Origin: Allobacillus salarius
GTDB lineage: Bacteria > Bacillota > Bacilli > Bacillales > Alkalibacillaceae
NCBI RefSeq assembly: GCF_007559425.1
Contig: NZ_VMHE01000001.1
Location: 1 to 64,000, forward strand
Reading direction: 5' to 3'
DNA: 64,000 nt
Shown here: positions 43,231 to 51,534 of the stretch, in pieces
Position numbering within the stretch: position 1 is the stretch's first letter
Layout of the letters: each line of letters starts with the position of its first letter
The notes under the pieces: generated by a model
The model's database searches: none
Told to the model about the DNA's origin: nothing
What the model saw: the letters and a program-made list of their open reading frames with translations, nothing else
Program-made: the position numbers and the translations under genes

Positions 43231-45912
43231 ATGAGTCAAGAAACAAAAAGTCGAAAGGCTAAGAAACAACAAAATAAAAAGAAGAAAAAATTTAGTTGGA
43301 AAAAATTATTCATCAGCTTATTGATTGTCGGTTTGCTAGGTACTGTGGTTGTTGTCGCGGTCGCAATCTCATTCATTAGCGATGCACCAAGCTTGGATGC
43401 GGAACAATTAGAAGATCCACTCTCGACAACAATAGTTGATCGAAACGGTGAATTTGTAGCCGAATTAGGTGCCGAAAAACGACGTAAGATTACCTATGAA
43501 GATTTGTCTCCATTAATGGAAGACGCTGTCTTGGCTACTGAGGATGTGCGATTTTGGGATCATAGTGGAATTGATTTCAGACGTACAGCCGCTGCGGTAC
43601 TTGCGAACATTACCGACGGCTTCGGTTCACAAGGCGGAAGTACGATTACGCAACAAGTGGTCAAAAATGCCTTTTTAACGAAAGATAAAAAAATTAAACG
43701 AAAAGTCCAAGAGCAATACTTGGCGATTCAATTAGAAAAAGAATATTCAAAACAACAAATCTTAATGATGTACTTAAATAAAATCTACTATGGAAATGGG
43801 CTTTATGGTGTTGCGAAAGCTTCCGAAGCTTATTTTGGTAAAAAAGACTTGGGAGAGTTGACGATTGCTGAAGCGGCATTACTTGCTGGAATTCCACAGC
43901 GCCCTTCTGCTTATGATCCAGTCAAGAATCCAGATTTAGCGGAAGAACGCCGAAATACAGTGCTCAACTTAATGGTTCATCATGGAAAAATTACGGAAGC
44001 ACAAGCTGAAGAAGCAAAACAAGTCAAAGTGGCTGACATGATTCAAGACGATTATGAAACAGAAATACCTTATGATTCATTCATCGAACAAGTCGTACGT
44101 GAAACGGAAGATGAATTAGGTGATGATGTCGATATCTTCGCATCTGGCCTAACCATTCATACGACGCTCGACCGTTCTGCTCAGGAACAAGTCGAATACT
44201 TGTTAAGTGACGAGTCACCTGTCACCTTCCCTGATGACGAAATGGAAGCTGGAATTGCTGCAATTGATACGAAAACAGGTGAAATTCTTGCCATCGGTGG
44301 TGGCCGAAATAAAAAAGATGGTATTGGGGCTGGCTTTAACTTTGCATTGAATTCAAAGCGACAGCCAGGTTCTGCTATTAAACCAATATTGGACTTTGGT
44401 CCTGCCATTGAACATTTAAAATGGTCAACGTACCATCAAATGAATGATGAGCCAATATCTTTCCCAGGTAAAGATGAGCCAATTAGTAACGCAGGTCGAG
44501 GTTATCATGGCTGGATGACAATGCGTGAAGCTTTGTATCAATCCTATAATACGACAGCATATAAAGCGTTTGATGAAGTTGGAGCTGGAAAAGCAGCTGA
44601 GTTTGCTGAAGGTTTAGGTATGGAATTGCCGGACTCACTCGTTCCTTCTGATTCAATCGGCGGTGGAGATTTGCATACAAACCCACTGGAGATGGCTGGA
44701 GCTTTTGCAGCGTTTGGTAATGAAGGAATATACAATGAGCCTCACTCAGTCAAAAAAGTTGTTATGAGTGATGGAGAAGAAATTGAAATCAATCCAGAGT
44801 CTCGTGCAGCGATGTCTGATTACACAGCTTATATGATTACAGATATGTTAAAGGATGTACCTAGAATCGGTACTGGTGCAAGATACACCAATGTAAACAT
44901 TCCTGTTGCAGCGAAAACAGGTACAACGAATAAAGACCGTGATTCCTGGTTGGTTGGGTATTCAACGAACTTTACTATTTCTGTGTGGGGTGGTTACGAT
45001 GATGAGAGTCCAATTCCGGACAAATCAATTCCACAACGATTGTTCAGTCAATTGATGAACCACATGTCTGAAGGCGTCGAAACAGCTGATTTTGTAAGAC
45101 CGAGCTCTGTCGTAGAAGTTGCGGTCGAAAAAGGTTCTCGTCCAGCAAAACTGGCTAGTGATTACACACCATCTGACCAAATCGTTACAGAGTTATTCGT
45201 CAAAGGACATGAACCAACTGAAACATCTGACACTTATGTTGAAATGGATCCTGTATCCAACTTCCAGGCAGTTTATGAGGAAGAAGATCAACTCGTTAAC
45301 TTGTTCTGGGAGCATCCATTACTTGGTGATTCTGATCGAGATATCGATGTTGAATTTGAATTAAGTGTCTCTGTAGATGGTAGTGACATGCAATCTGTTA
45401 CAACGACCTCTGAGACAGAATTTACATTCGATGAGATTGAACCAGGGTCTACCTATTCGTTTGAACTCGTTGCGATTGATGCCAATAATAGTGAAAACCA
45501 AAGTGATCCTGTCACTACCTCGGTAGAGATTCCTGCAGAAGAGGAAGAAGAACCTGAGGAAGAAGAGGAAGAATCAGAAGAAGACAGCGAAGAAGATAAC
45601 GAAGAAGAAAATGAAGGCAACGACGGAAATGGCAACAATGGAAATGGTAACAATGGAAATGGTAACAATGACGATAATAACACTGGAAACAATAATGACG
45701 GTGGCGATAATTCTGCCAACGACTCGGGTGGCCAAGGCCAAGGAAACGATGAAGGTCAAGGTGACGAAGAAGAACAAAGTGGAACTGGTGGAGATGGCTC
45801 CACTGGAAGTGATTCTGGTGATGATTCCGATAATGAAGAAGAATCAGATGATACATCAGACTCTTCTTCATCAACCAATAAACCTTCGGAAAATCAAGAT
45901 AACGCCGCATAA
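43231..45912 (+). CDS. ponA: class A penicillin-binding protein PBP1
   Basis: About 893 residues, a bifunctional glycosyltransferase/transpeptidase. One membrane span (about 25-47), glycosyltransferase domain with catalytic Glu in ATEDVRFWDHSG (about 104), transpeptidase with S-AI-K near 380 (QPGSAIKP), SYN (QSYNTTAY) and KTG near 562 (AKTGTTNKD). A fibronectin-III-like domain (about 680-768) follows, then a long Glu/Asp/Asn/Gly/Ser tail of about 125 residues with GNGNN repeats. The start is ATG 43231 after GGAGGAGATTGATT. The low-complexity tail is likely outside the cell and flexible. Confidence 0.95.
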   Translation: MSQETKSRKAKKQQNKKKKKFSWKKLFISLLIVGLLGTVVVVAVAISFISDAPSLDAEQLEDPLSTTIVDRNGEFVAELGAEKRRKITYEDLSPLMEDAVLATEDVRFWDHSGIDFRRTAAAVLANITDGFGSQGGSTITQQVVKNAFLTKDKKIKRKVQEQYLAIQLEKEYSKQQILMMYLNKIYYGNGLYGVAKASEAYFGKKDLGELTIAEAALLAGIPQRPSAYDPVKNPDLAEERRNTVLNLMVHHGKITEAQAEEAKQVKVADMIQDDYETEIPYDSFIEQVVRETEDELGDDVDIFASGLTIHTTLDRSAQEQVEYLLSDESPVTFPDDEMEAGIAAIDTKTGEILAIGGGRNKKDGIGAGFNFALNSKRQPGSAIKPILDFGPAIEHLKWSTYHQMNDEPISFPGKDEPISNAGRGYHGWMTMREALYQSYNTTAYKAFDEVGAGKAAEFAEGLGMELPDSLVPSDSIGGGDLHTNPLEMAGAFAAFGNEGIYNEPHSVKKVVMSDGEEIEINPESRAAMSDYTAYMITDMLKDVPRIGTGARYTNVNIPVAAKTGTTNKDRDSWLVGYSTNFTISVWGGYDDESPIPDKSIPQRLFSQLMNHMSEGVETADFVRPSSVVEVAVEKGSRPAKLASDYTPSDQIVTELFVKGHEPTETSDTYVEMDPVSNFQAVYEEEDQLVNLFWEHPLLGDSDRDIDVEFELSVSVDGSDMQSVTTTSETEFTFDEIEPGSTYSFELVAIDANNSENQSDPVTTSVEIPAEEEEEPEEEEEESEEDSEEDNEEENEGNDGNGNNGNGNNGNGNNDDNNTGNNNDGGDNSANDSGGQGQGNDEGQGDEEEQSGTGGDGSTGSDSGDDSDNEEESDDTSDSSSSTNKPSENQDNAA

Positions 45913-45920
45913 TTAGATTT

Positions 45921-45960
45921 AAAAAAGACATTGAGATTTCGCTCTCAATGTCTTTTTTTT
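45921..45960. terminator. strong terminator after ponA
   Basis: AAAAAAGACATTGAGA pairs with TCTCAATGTCTTTTTTTT. Confidence 0.9.
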
Positions 45961-45984
45961 GATAGTTTATTTACGTGCTACTCC

Positions 45985-46088
45985 CTGAGTTTATGTCTTC
46001 AAGGTTACCATGCATTTCTTCAACGTTAATTAGCAGAGTTTCAACATTCATTTTCAATTCTTCAACATTAATCTAAAGTCATCAACAT
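45985..46088 (-). repeat. decayed tandem array of about 21-bp units
   Basis: On the minus strand five units follow each other at 46088-46069 (20 bp), 46068-46048, 46047-46027, 46026-46006 and 46005-45985 (21 bp each). Each begins A(T/C)(G/C)TTGA. Units 2-5 read in one frame as heptads of the type NVExhxh, ending at a stop at 45971; the first unit is one base short and breaks that frame. No start with a ribosome site is seen, so it may be a gene remnant. Confidence 0.5.
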
Positions 46089-46091
46089 ATG

Positions 46092-46119
46092 TAAAGCCAG
46101 CTTTTCAAAAGAAGCTGGC
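46092..46119 (-). terminator. terminator after nth
   Basis: GCCAGCTT (46096-46103) pairs with AAGCTGGC (46112-46119), with CTTTA following on the minus strand. Confidence 0.7.
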
Positions 46120-46134
46120 GATTGCTTAGTTCAG

Positions 46135-46800
46135 TTACGTTTTCGAAATGACTTCCCTCTTCTTCATTCGCTTTTTCCCTTCCCTACAAAGCTCCAACAA
46201 AGGACACTCAGGACAGTTTGGTGACTTTGCTCTACAATGATAGCGCCCAAAGAAAATCATTCGATGATGTGTATCGCTCCATTCTTCCTCTGGAATTTTA
46301 CGCATCAATGTTTTTTCTACTTCAAGTACAGAGTCCTTCCATCGACAAATGCCTAAACGCTTTGAAACTCGTTCGACATGTGTATCAACGGCTATTGCTG
46401 GCTTGCCAAAAGCGACAGACATTACGACGTTTGCCGTTTTTCTACCTACACCAGCTAACCCAATTAATTGATCATAATCATTCGGTACTTCCCCATTATG
46501 TTTCGCTATTAAATCTTCGGATAGTTTACGTATATTTTTCGCTTTACTTCTAAATAGACCGATTCGTCGGATATCGTTTTCCAATTCCTCTAACGGAACA
46601 TTTAAATAATCTTCCGGTGACTTATACTTCTTGAATAAATCCGGCGTTACTTTATTAATGAGTGCATCAGTCGCTTGTGCTGATAAAACGACAGCAATTA
46701 ATAATTCAAATTCGTTTGAATGAGTCAATTCACACTCAGCATCCGGAAACATATCCTCAAATGTATCTAGAACGACTCTTATTTGTTTTTTGTTCAGCAA
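46135..46800 (-). CDS. nth: endonuclease III
   Basis: A 221-residue DNA glycosylase/AP lyase for oxidised pyrimidines. The helix-hairpin-helix LIGLAGVGRKTANVV carries the catalytic Lys, followed by VDTHVERVSKRLG with the catalytic Asp. The 4Fe-4S loop CRAKSPNCPECPLLELC is intact. The start is TTG at 46800 behind GGGGGGAATA. It follows dnaD by 13 bp. Confidence 0.95.
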   Translation of the reverse strand: MLNKKQIRVVLDTFEDMFPDAECELTHSNEFELLIAVVLSAQATDALINKVTPDLFKKYKSPEDYLNVPLEELENDIRRIGLFRSKAKNIRKLSEDLIAKHNGEVPNDYDQLIGLAGVGRKTANVVMSVAFGKPAIAVDTHVERVSKRLGICRWKDSVLEVEKTLMRKIPEEEWSDTHHRMIFFGRYHCRAKSPNCPECPLLELCREGKKRMKKREVISKT

Positions 46801-46813
46801 GGCTTATTCCCCC

Positions 46814-47476
46814 CTACTCTTCTAACCAATTGTAATAGACGGATGTGTCTCGTTTTTCTTTTGGTTTTTCTTGCATCGGTTCTCTCGCTTGGTTCATGTC
46901 GGCAGAACTTCGTATACCTCTCTTCTTCCATTCGGCTAAAATCCGATCAATATAGCGAAAGTTCATTTTACCCATTAAGACTGCTTCTCGTAGAGCTGCT
47001 TTAATTAATGCTGGTTTAAATTGATCTTGGTCAAGCCAGTGGCTGACAGTTTCAATTTCTATTGGAGAAAGAGCACGGCCGAATTCTTGCTCAAATAGCC
47101 CGAACAGTTTCCCCTCTTCCTTCTTTTCTTGGTCTTTTGTAGAGGAAGTATCTTCATATAATTTGTTGAACAGAGGCTCTAGAGAGTACCATTCATGTAC
47201 CATGCGTTGCTCATCTTCTATTTGTTCAATACGTAAATAACCGTTGTTTTTTAGCTTTTTTAAAATATTAGCTACTTCATGTGGTGATAGTTGCATATTT
47301 TCGGAGATGAAATCAAATGAAGGTAATAGATCGCCTTGTTGCTGTAACGTAATGAGTTGCAAAATAACAATGACATCTTGTTCCGCTAAATCAAGCTTTC
47401 GATAGGAGCGTATTAACTCAGTCGGTACACTAATTTGATGCATCATCATTTTTTGATAAGAAAATGGTATATCCAA
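46814..47476 (-). CDS. dnaD: replication restart protein DnaD
   Basis: About 220 residues. DnaD acts at replication initiation and restart with PriA and DnaB. The N-terminal winged-helix part (VPTELIRSYRKLDLAEQDVIVILQLI) and C-terminal DnaD domain (FEQEFGRALSPIEIETVSHWLDQD...ALREAVLMGKMNFRYIDRILAEW) are present. The start is set at TTG 47476 after GAGGGATCG; the longer reading to 47605 crosses the asnS terminator. Confidence 0.9.
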   Translation of the reverse strand: MDIPFSYQKMMMHQISVPTELIRSYRKLDLAEQDVIVILQLITLQQQGDLLPSFDFISENMQLSPHEVANILKKLKNNGYLRIEQIEDEQRMVHEWYSLEPLFNKLYEDTSSTKDQEKKEEGKLFGLFEQEFGRALSPIEIETVSHWLDQDQFKPALIKAALREAVLMGKMNFRYIDRILAEWKKRGIRSSADMNQAREPMQEKPKEKRDTSVYYNWLEE

Positions 47477-47575
47477 AAACGATCCCTCTTTTCTAGGTCG
47501 TTCATATTTTTTATTGTGTTTAAAGTAAGAATTAGACCGTAAAGTATATGAATAAAAAACAGATGACGATATCTT

Positions 47576-47607
47576 AAAAAGATGACCCAATATAAATTGA
47601 GTCATCT
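47576..47607 (-). terminator. terminator after asnS
   Basis: AGATGACCCAAT pairs with ATTGAGTCATCT, a mostly perfect stem, followed on the minus strand by TTTTTAAG. It separates asnS from dnaD. Confidence 0.8.
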
Positions 47608-47613
47608 ACTTTC

Positions 47614-48906
47614 TTAAGGATACAGTCGGTTTAACAAGCGTGGGAATGGAATCGTTTCACGGATATGTTCTGTTCCAGAAATCCATGCTACTGTCCGTTC
47701 TAAGCCAAGTCCAAATCCGGAATGCGGAACACTTCCATATTCACGTAGCTGCAAATACCACTCATATGCAGGACCTTCAAGCCCGTGTTCTTCATAGCGT
47801 TTTTTCATTAATTCATAGTCATATATTCTTTCAGAACCACCGATGATTTCACCATATCCTTCAGGAGCAATCAAATCAGCACAAAGTGCGACTTTCTCGT
47901 TAGTTGGATCTGGTTGCATATAAAACGCTTTAATTTCCGTCGGGAAATGAGTGATGAATACTGGTTGATCATGTGCTTCCGCAATCGCTGTCTCATGTGG
48001 AGCACCAAAATCATCGCCCCAATCAATATCTTCAAATCCTTCTTTTTTCAAGAATTCAATAGCCTCATCATACGTAATTCGAGGAAATGGCGCTTTTATT
48101 TTCTTTAATTGTTCCTTATCTCGTTCTAATACATCTAATTCCATATCACAATTTTTCAAAACAGATTGAACTAGGTGCTGTACGTAATTCTCTTGAATGA
48201 CTAAGCTATCATCATGGTCCATGAAAGCCATTTCTGGTTCAATCATCCAAAATTCAATTAAATGGCGTCGTGTTTTAGATTTTTCTGCACGGAATGTCGG
48301 ACCGAATGAGAATACTTTTCCTAATGCCATTGCAGCAGCTTCTAAGTAAAGCTGGCCACTTTGGGATAAGTAGGCATCTTCATCAAAATATTTTGTATGA
48401 AATAATTCCGTCGTTCCTTCTGCAGAAGCTCCCGTTAAAATTGGCGGATCAATTTTGACGAAGCCTTCATCATTGAAAAATTCGTATGTTGCACGGATAA
48501 TTTCATTTCTAATCTTCATAATGGCATGTTGTTTCTTGGAACGTAACCATAGATGGCGATGATCCATTAAGAATTCAGGTCCGTGTTCTTTTGGTGTAAT
48601 TGGATAATCATGAGCTTCCTGAATGATCTCAAAGCCTGATACTTGTAGTTCATAGCCAAGAGGGCTACGGTCGTCCTTAACAACTTCACCAGTTACATAA
48701 AGAGAACTCTCTTGGTTCAGATGTTTCGCTTGTTCGAATAATTCTTCACCTACAACAGACTTTACAATAACACCTTGAATAAATCCTGTTCCATCACGGA
48801 GCTGTAAAAATGCAATTTTTCCACTAGAACGTTTATTATGAAGCCAGACACCAATCGTTACCGATTCATTTACATGCTTGCCAACTTCTGCGATTGTTGT
48901 TTTCAT
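47614..48906 (-). CDS. asnS: asparaginyl-tRNA synthetase
   Basis: A 430-residue class II enzyme that charges tRNA-Asn. An N-terminal OB-fold (about 15-105) precedes the catalytic core with motif 2 region [25 protein letters not shown] and motif 3 [25 protein letters not shown] precedes the ATG. It lies 14 bp after aspB; no T-box leader is visible. Confidence 0.95.
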   Translation of the reverse strand: MKTTIAEVGKHVNESVTIGVWLHNKRSSGKIAFLQLRDGTGFIQGVIVKSVVGEELFEQAKHLNQESSLYVTGEVVKDDRSPLGYELQVSGFEIIQEAHDYPITPKEHGPEFLMDHRHLWLRSKKQHAIMKIRNEIIRATYEFFNDEGFVKIDPPILTGASAEGTTELFHTKYFDEDAYLSQSGQLYLEAAAMALGKVFSFGPTFRAEKSKTRRHLIEFWMIEPEMAFMDHDDSLVIQENYVQHLVQSVLKNCDMELDVLERDKEQLKKIKAPFPRITYDEAIEFLKKEGFEDIDWGDDFGAPHETAIAEAHDQPVFITHFPTEIKAFYMQPDPTNEKVALCADLIAPEGYGEIIGGSERIYDYELMKKRYEEHGLEGPAYEWYLQLREYGSVPHSGFGLGLERTVAWISGTEHIRETIPFPRLLNRLYP

Positions 48907-48920
48907 TAATTACTTCCTCC

Positions 48921-50108
48921 TTAATTCAACGAATGCTTTTTGACAAAGCGAGCGATTCGTTTAGCTGCTTCTTCTAAGTTTTCCAGTGACGTTGCGTATG
49001 AAAGACGGATATTTTCTGGCGAGCCAAAGCCAGAACCAGGAACGACAGCCACTTTTTCTTCCTCTAGCAATTGCTTCACCCATTCATCCGTTGAATCAAA
49101 AGGTGAATTTGCTACAACTTCAGATATGTTCGGGAACAAATAAAATGCACCTTTAGGCTTTACGCATGAAATCCCAGGAATTTCAGACATCCATTCATGT
49201 AATTTGTTCAGTCGTTCTTCGAAGGCATCTTTCATTTCATTGAGTTTATGCTGATCCATCGAGTATGCGCCAATTGCAGCAAACTGCGAAATGGTTGTCG
49301 GATTGGATGTCGAATGAGATGACAAGTTACTCATCGCTTGAATAATTTGTCGATTTCCAGCGGCATATCCAATACGCCAACCTGTCATGGCATGTGACTT
49401 ACTAACCCCATTAATGACAACGGTATTTTCTTTTAATTCGTCTGATAACTGTGCAATCGATACATGTTCGTCAGATCCATAAATCAACTTCTCATAGATT
49501 TCATCTGAAACAATAATTAGATCATGTTTAAGCGCAACTTCTCCAAGTGCCTTTAATTCTTCCTGTGTATAAAGAGTACCAGTAGGGTTTGAAGGCGAAT
49601 TTAAAATAACAGCCTTCGTGTAATCCGTTATCGAATTTTCCAGCTGCTCTGGTGTAATTTTAAAATCATTTTCTTCTGAAGCTTTTACATAGACGGGCTG
49701 CCCTTCTGCTAACTTCACTTGTTCTGGATAACTGACCCAATAAGGAACAGGAATAACGACCTCGTCACCACGGTTCAGTAACACTTGAAACAGATTATAC
49801 AAAGCATGCTTGGCACCAGTCGTTACGATAATTTCCTCTTCCGTATACGACAATCCCTGATCATCCTGTAATTTCTTGATGATTGCTTGTTTTAAAGCAG
49901 GGATTCCACCAGCAGGCGTATAAGTTGTTTTCCCTTCATCCATCGCTTTTTTGGCGACATTTAAAATGTCTTCCGGTGTGTTGAAATCAGGTTCTCCAGC
50001 TCCAAGGCCAATGACATCATGACCTTCTTCTTTTAATGCTTTCGCTTTCGATGTAATAGCTAAAGTTGTTGATGGGGTCAGTGCTTGAACGCGATCAGCT
50101 AATTCCAT
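48921..50108 (-). CDS. aspB: aspartate aminotransferase
   Basis: About 395 residues, PLP-dependent class I aminotransferase (oxaloacetate/aspartate). The PLP lysine is in VINGVSKSHAMTGWRIGYAAG and the NSPSNPTGTLY and PYWVSYPEQ segments are typical of the Ib subgroup. The start is ATG 50108, after GGAGTGGTGTTACAT. Aspartate feeds asparagine and lysine/pantothenate routes nearby. Confidence 0.94.
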   Translation of the reverse strand: MELADRVQALTPSTTLAITSKAKALKEEGHDVIGLGAGEPDFNTPEDILNVAKKAMDEGKTTYTPAGGIPALKQAIIKKLQDDQGLSYTEEEIIVTTGAKHALYNLFQVLLNRGDEVVIPVPYWVSYPEQVKLAEGQPVYVKASEENDFKITPEQLENSITDYTKAVILNSPSNPTGTLYTQEELKALGEVALKHDLIIVSDEIYEKLIYGSDEHVSIAQLSDELKENTVVINGVSKSHAMTGWRIGYAAGNRQIIQAMSNLSSHSTSNPTTISQFAAIGAYSMDQHKLNEMKDAFEERLNKLHEWMSEIPGISCVKPKGAFYLFPNISEVVANSPFDSTDEWVKQLLEEEKVAVVPGSGFGSPENIRLSYATSLENLEEAAKRIARFVKKHSLN

Positions 50109-50138
50109 ATGTAACACCACTCCTTCATTTCGATTTCG

Positions 50139-50645
50139 TTAATTTCTTTGGAACGAGATTGAATCATAAATTTCCCCGTCACTAAAGGAGAAATTTTGAA
50201 AGTAATATTGCTCACTTGTTGTATAGATGATTTCCCAAATGAATCGACCTTTTATAATTCCGGGTGATATAGACACGAGCTCACAATTCGTGCATTGAGA
50301 AGACCACTGATTGAGCATTTCTTCTTTTGTTAAGCCTTCTTCTTGTTCGAGTAATTTTATATCATCTACATTTTCTGTTTTCGGTACGAACACATAATAA
50401 GCTTTACCTTCGTTATTTTCACCTAAGTAAACAAAATAAGATGATTCACCATTGAATTCAAATGATTCATCTACTGACTCAATTGGGCTGTGTTCAAGAG
50501 CAATCGCTGCTACCTGTTCAATGTGATCGTTATGATCACCCTTTGTATTATAAGATGTAATCATCAAAATACTGAAAAGAGCAACCAAAGACAAAACAAT
50601 CAACAGAACAATTCCGATGACAATATACCTTTTCTTAATTTGCAT
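50139..50645 (-). CDS. ypmB: YpmB-like membrane-anchored PepSY-type protein
   Basis: About 168 residues. One N-terminal span (residues 7-29) precedes an extracytoplasmic region like DUF5590/PepSY (YFVYLGENNEGKAYYVFVPKTENVDDIKLLEQEEGLTKEEMLNQW). Placement before aspB is as in B. subtilis. The start at 50645 is preferred over 50666 for its AAGGTAGG site. Function unknown. Confidence 0.8.
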   Translation of the reverse strand: MQIKKRYIVIGIVLLIVLSLVALFSILMITSYNTKGDHNDHIEQVAAIALEHSPIESVDESFEFNGESSYFVYLGENNEGKAYYVFVPKTENVDDIKLLEQEEGLTKEEMLNQWSSQCTNCELVSISPGIIKGRFIWEIIYTTSEQYYFQNFSFSDGEIYDSISFQRN

Positions 50646-50694
50646 TCTGTGGAACCTACCTTGCATTTTTCTTTAGACTTTAAGCACACTGTTC

Positions 50695-50703
50695 ATTATA
50701 ACA
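50695..50703 (-). promoter_or_regulatory. extended -10 promoter of ypmB-aspB-asnS
   Basis: On the minus strand TGTTATAAT (TATAAT at 50700-50695) about 50 bases before the ypmB start. No clear -35; an extended -10 fits. Confidence 0.5.
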
Positions 50704-50747
50704 GTAAACAACAAAATTTTTCATTGTTTTCATCCAAATTTCATCGG

Positions 50748-51494
50748 CTATCGTCTGACAAGGAAGATTCGATAAGGATTATTCCCTAGTTCGATGTGAA
50801 CAGATAGTTTATTCGTTAAAAAGAATGCCTCAATCCACTCTTTCGAAAATACATCATTCAGTAATCTCATTTGTTCTTTCTTAGCTTTTTCTTGAATCAC
50901 AGCGACACGTGGATCCAACTGATCCAAAAAACTGATATCTAGGTCCTTTTCATAAATATACGAAGGAATATACACAATCGTCGCACGGTCGCTGTTGTGT
51001 TTGACTGATGAAGTTTCATACCAATAGGCAGAAAAATTACTCCGTTTTAGCTCTAGGTTTCCTGCTTTACCCTGTTTAGAAGGATAATGCTTTACTTGGT
51101 AATGATCTGTGAGTTGAACTGATTTTTCTTTCGATAAATCGGTTACCTCGATACCTTTTTGATCGATGGTGCATGACGGTGAGTTTCCTGGTAGGATCAG
51201 TTGGTCAATTAAATACTTTTTTGCCAAAAATGTTAAATTCCCACAATTATGTTCATCAATTTTCGTAATGATAATGCCTCGGATATTGTAATCGTTCCAT
51301 CGGCCTAATTGATCAAGAATCTGTTGACGGTCAACCTCATGCCCCGTATTGAACAAGTATATATCCGTTTCGTCTACTTTCAGGAAGGCGATATTGCCTT
51401 CATTCAACGGATAGTAAATTAATTCATCGTTCTGATCCGTTTGAAAAAGCGGAAAAGAAGTCATGCCGATTAATAGAGCAAGAATGATTTTCAA
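50748..51494 (-). CDS. degenerate metallo-beta-lactamase-fold protein (ComEC C-domain-like)
   Basis: About 248 residues. A signal peptide or anchor (1-16) precedes a fold that aligns with the C-terminal MBL-like region of ComEC: short strands IAFLKVDETDIYLFNTG, then WNDYNIRGIIITKIDEHNCGNLTFLAKKYLIDQLILPG. Where active members have THxDxDHxGG, this has TKIDEHNCGN, so metal ligands are lost. Function unknown. It lies between dinG and ypmB, where B. subtilis has the short ypmA. The start TTG 51494 is favoured by AGGTGAAGCCA; GTG 51503 is an alternative. Confidence 0.6.
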   Translation of the reverse strand: MKIILALLIGMTSFPLFQTDQNDELIYYPLNEGNIAFLKVDETDIYLFNTGHEVDRQQILDQLGRWNDYNIRGIIITKIDEHNCGNLTFLAKKYLIDQLILPGNSPSCTIDQKGIEVTDLSKEKSVQLTDHYQVKHYPSKQGKAGNLELKRSNFSAYWYETSSVKHNSDRATIVYIPSYIYEKDLDISFLDQLDPRVAVIQEKAKKEQMRLLNDVFSKEWIEAFFLTNKLSVHIELGNNPYRIFLVRR

Positions 51495-51534
51495 TGGCTT
51501 CACCTATCCATAAAGATTTCTGACATCCTTCTTA

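Noticed and set aside
45453-45931. Long antisense and alternate-frame ORFs over the ponA tail
   Set aside because: They come from the GAA/AAT-rich repeats of the acidic tail read in other frames; translations are low-complexity Leu/Ser/His/Tyr strings with no ribosome sites.
50646-50747. Possible T-box or other amino-acid leader for aspB-asnS
   Set aside because: The space is about 100 bases, with no T-box sequence or specifier stem; only an extended -10 promoter is visible.
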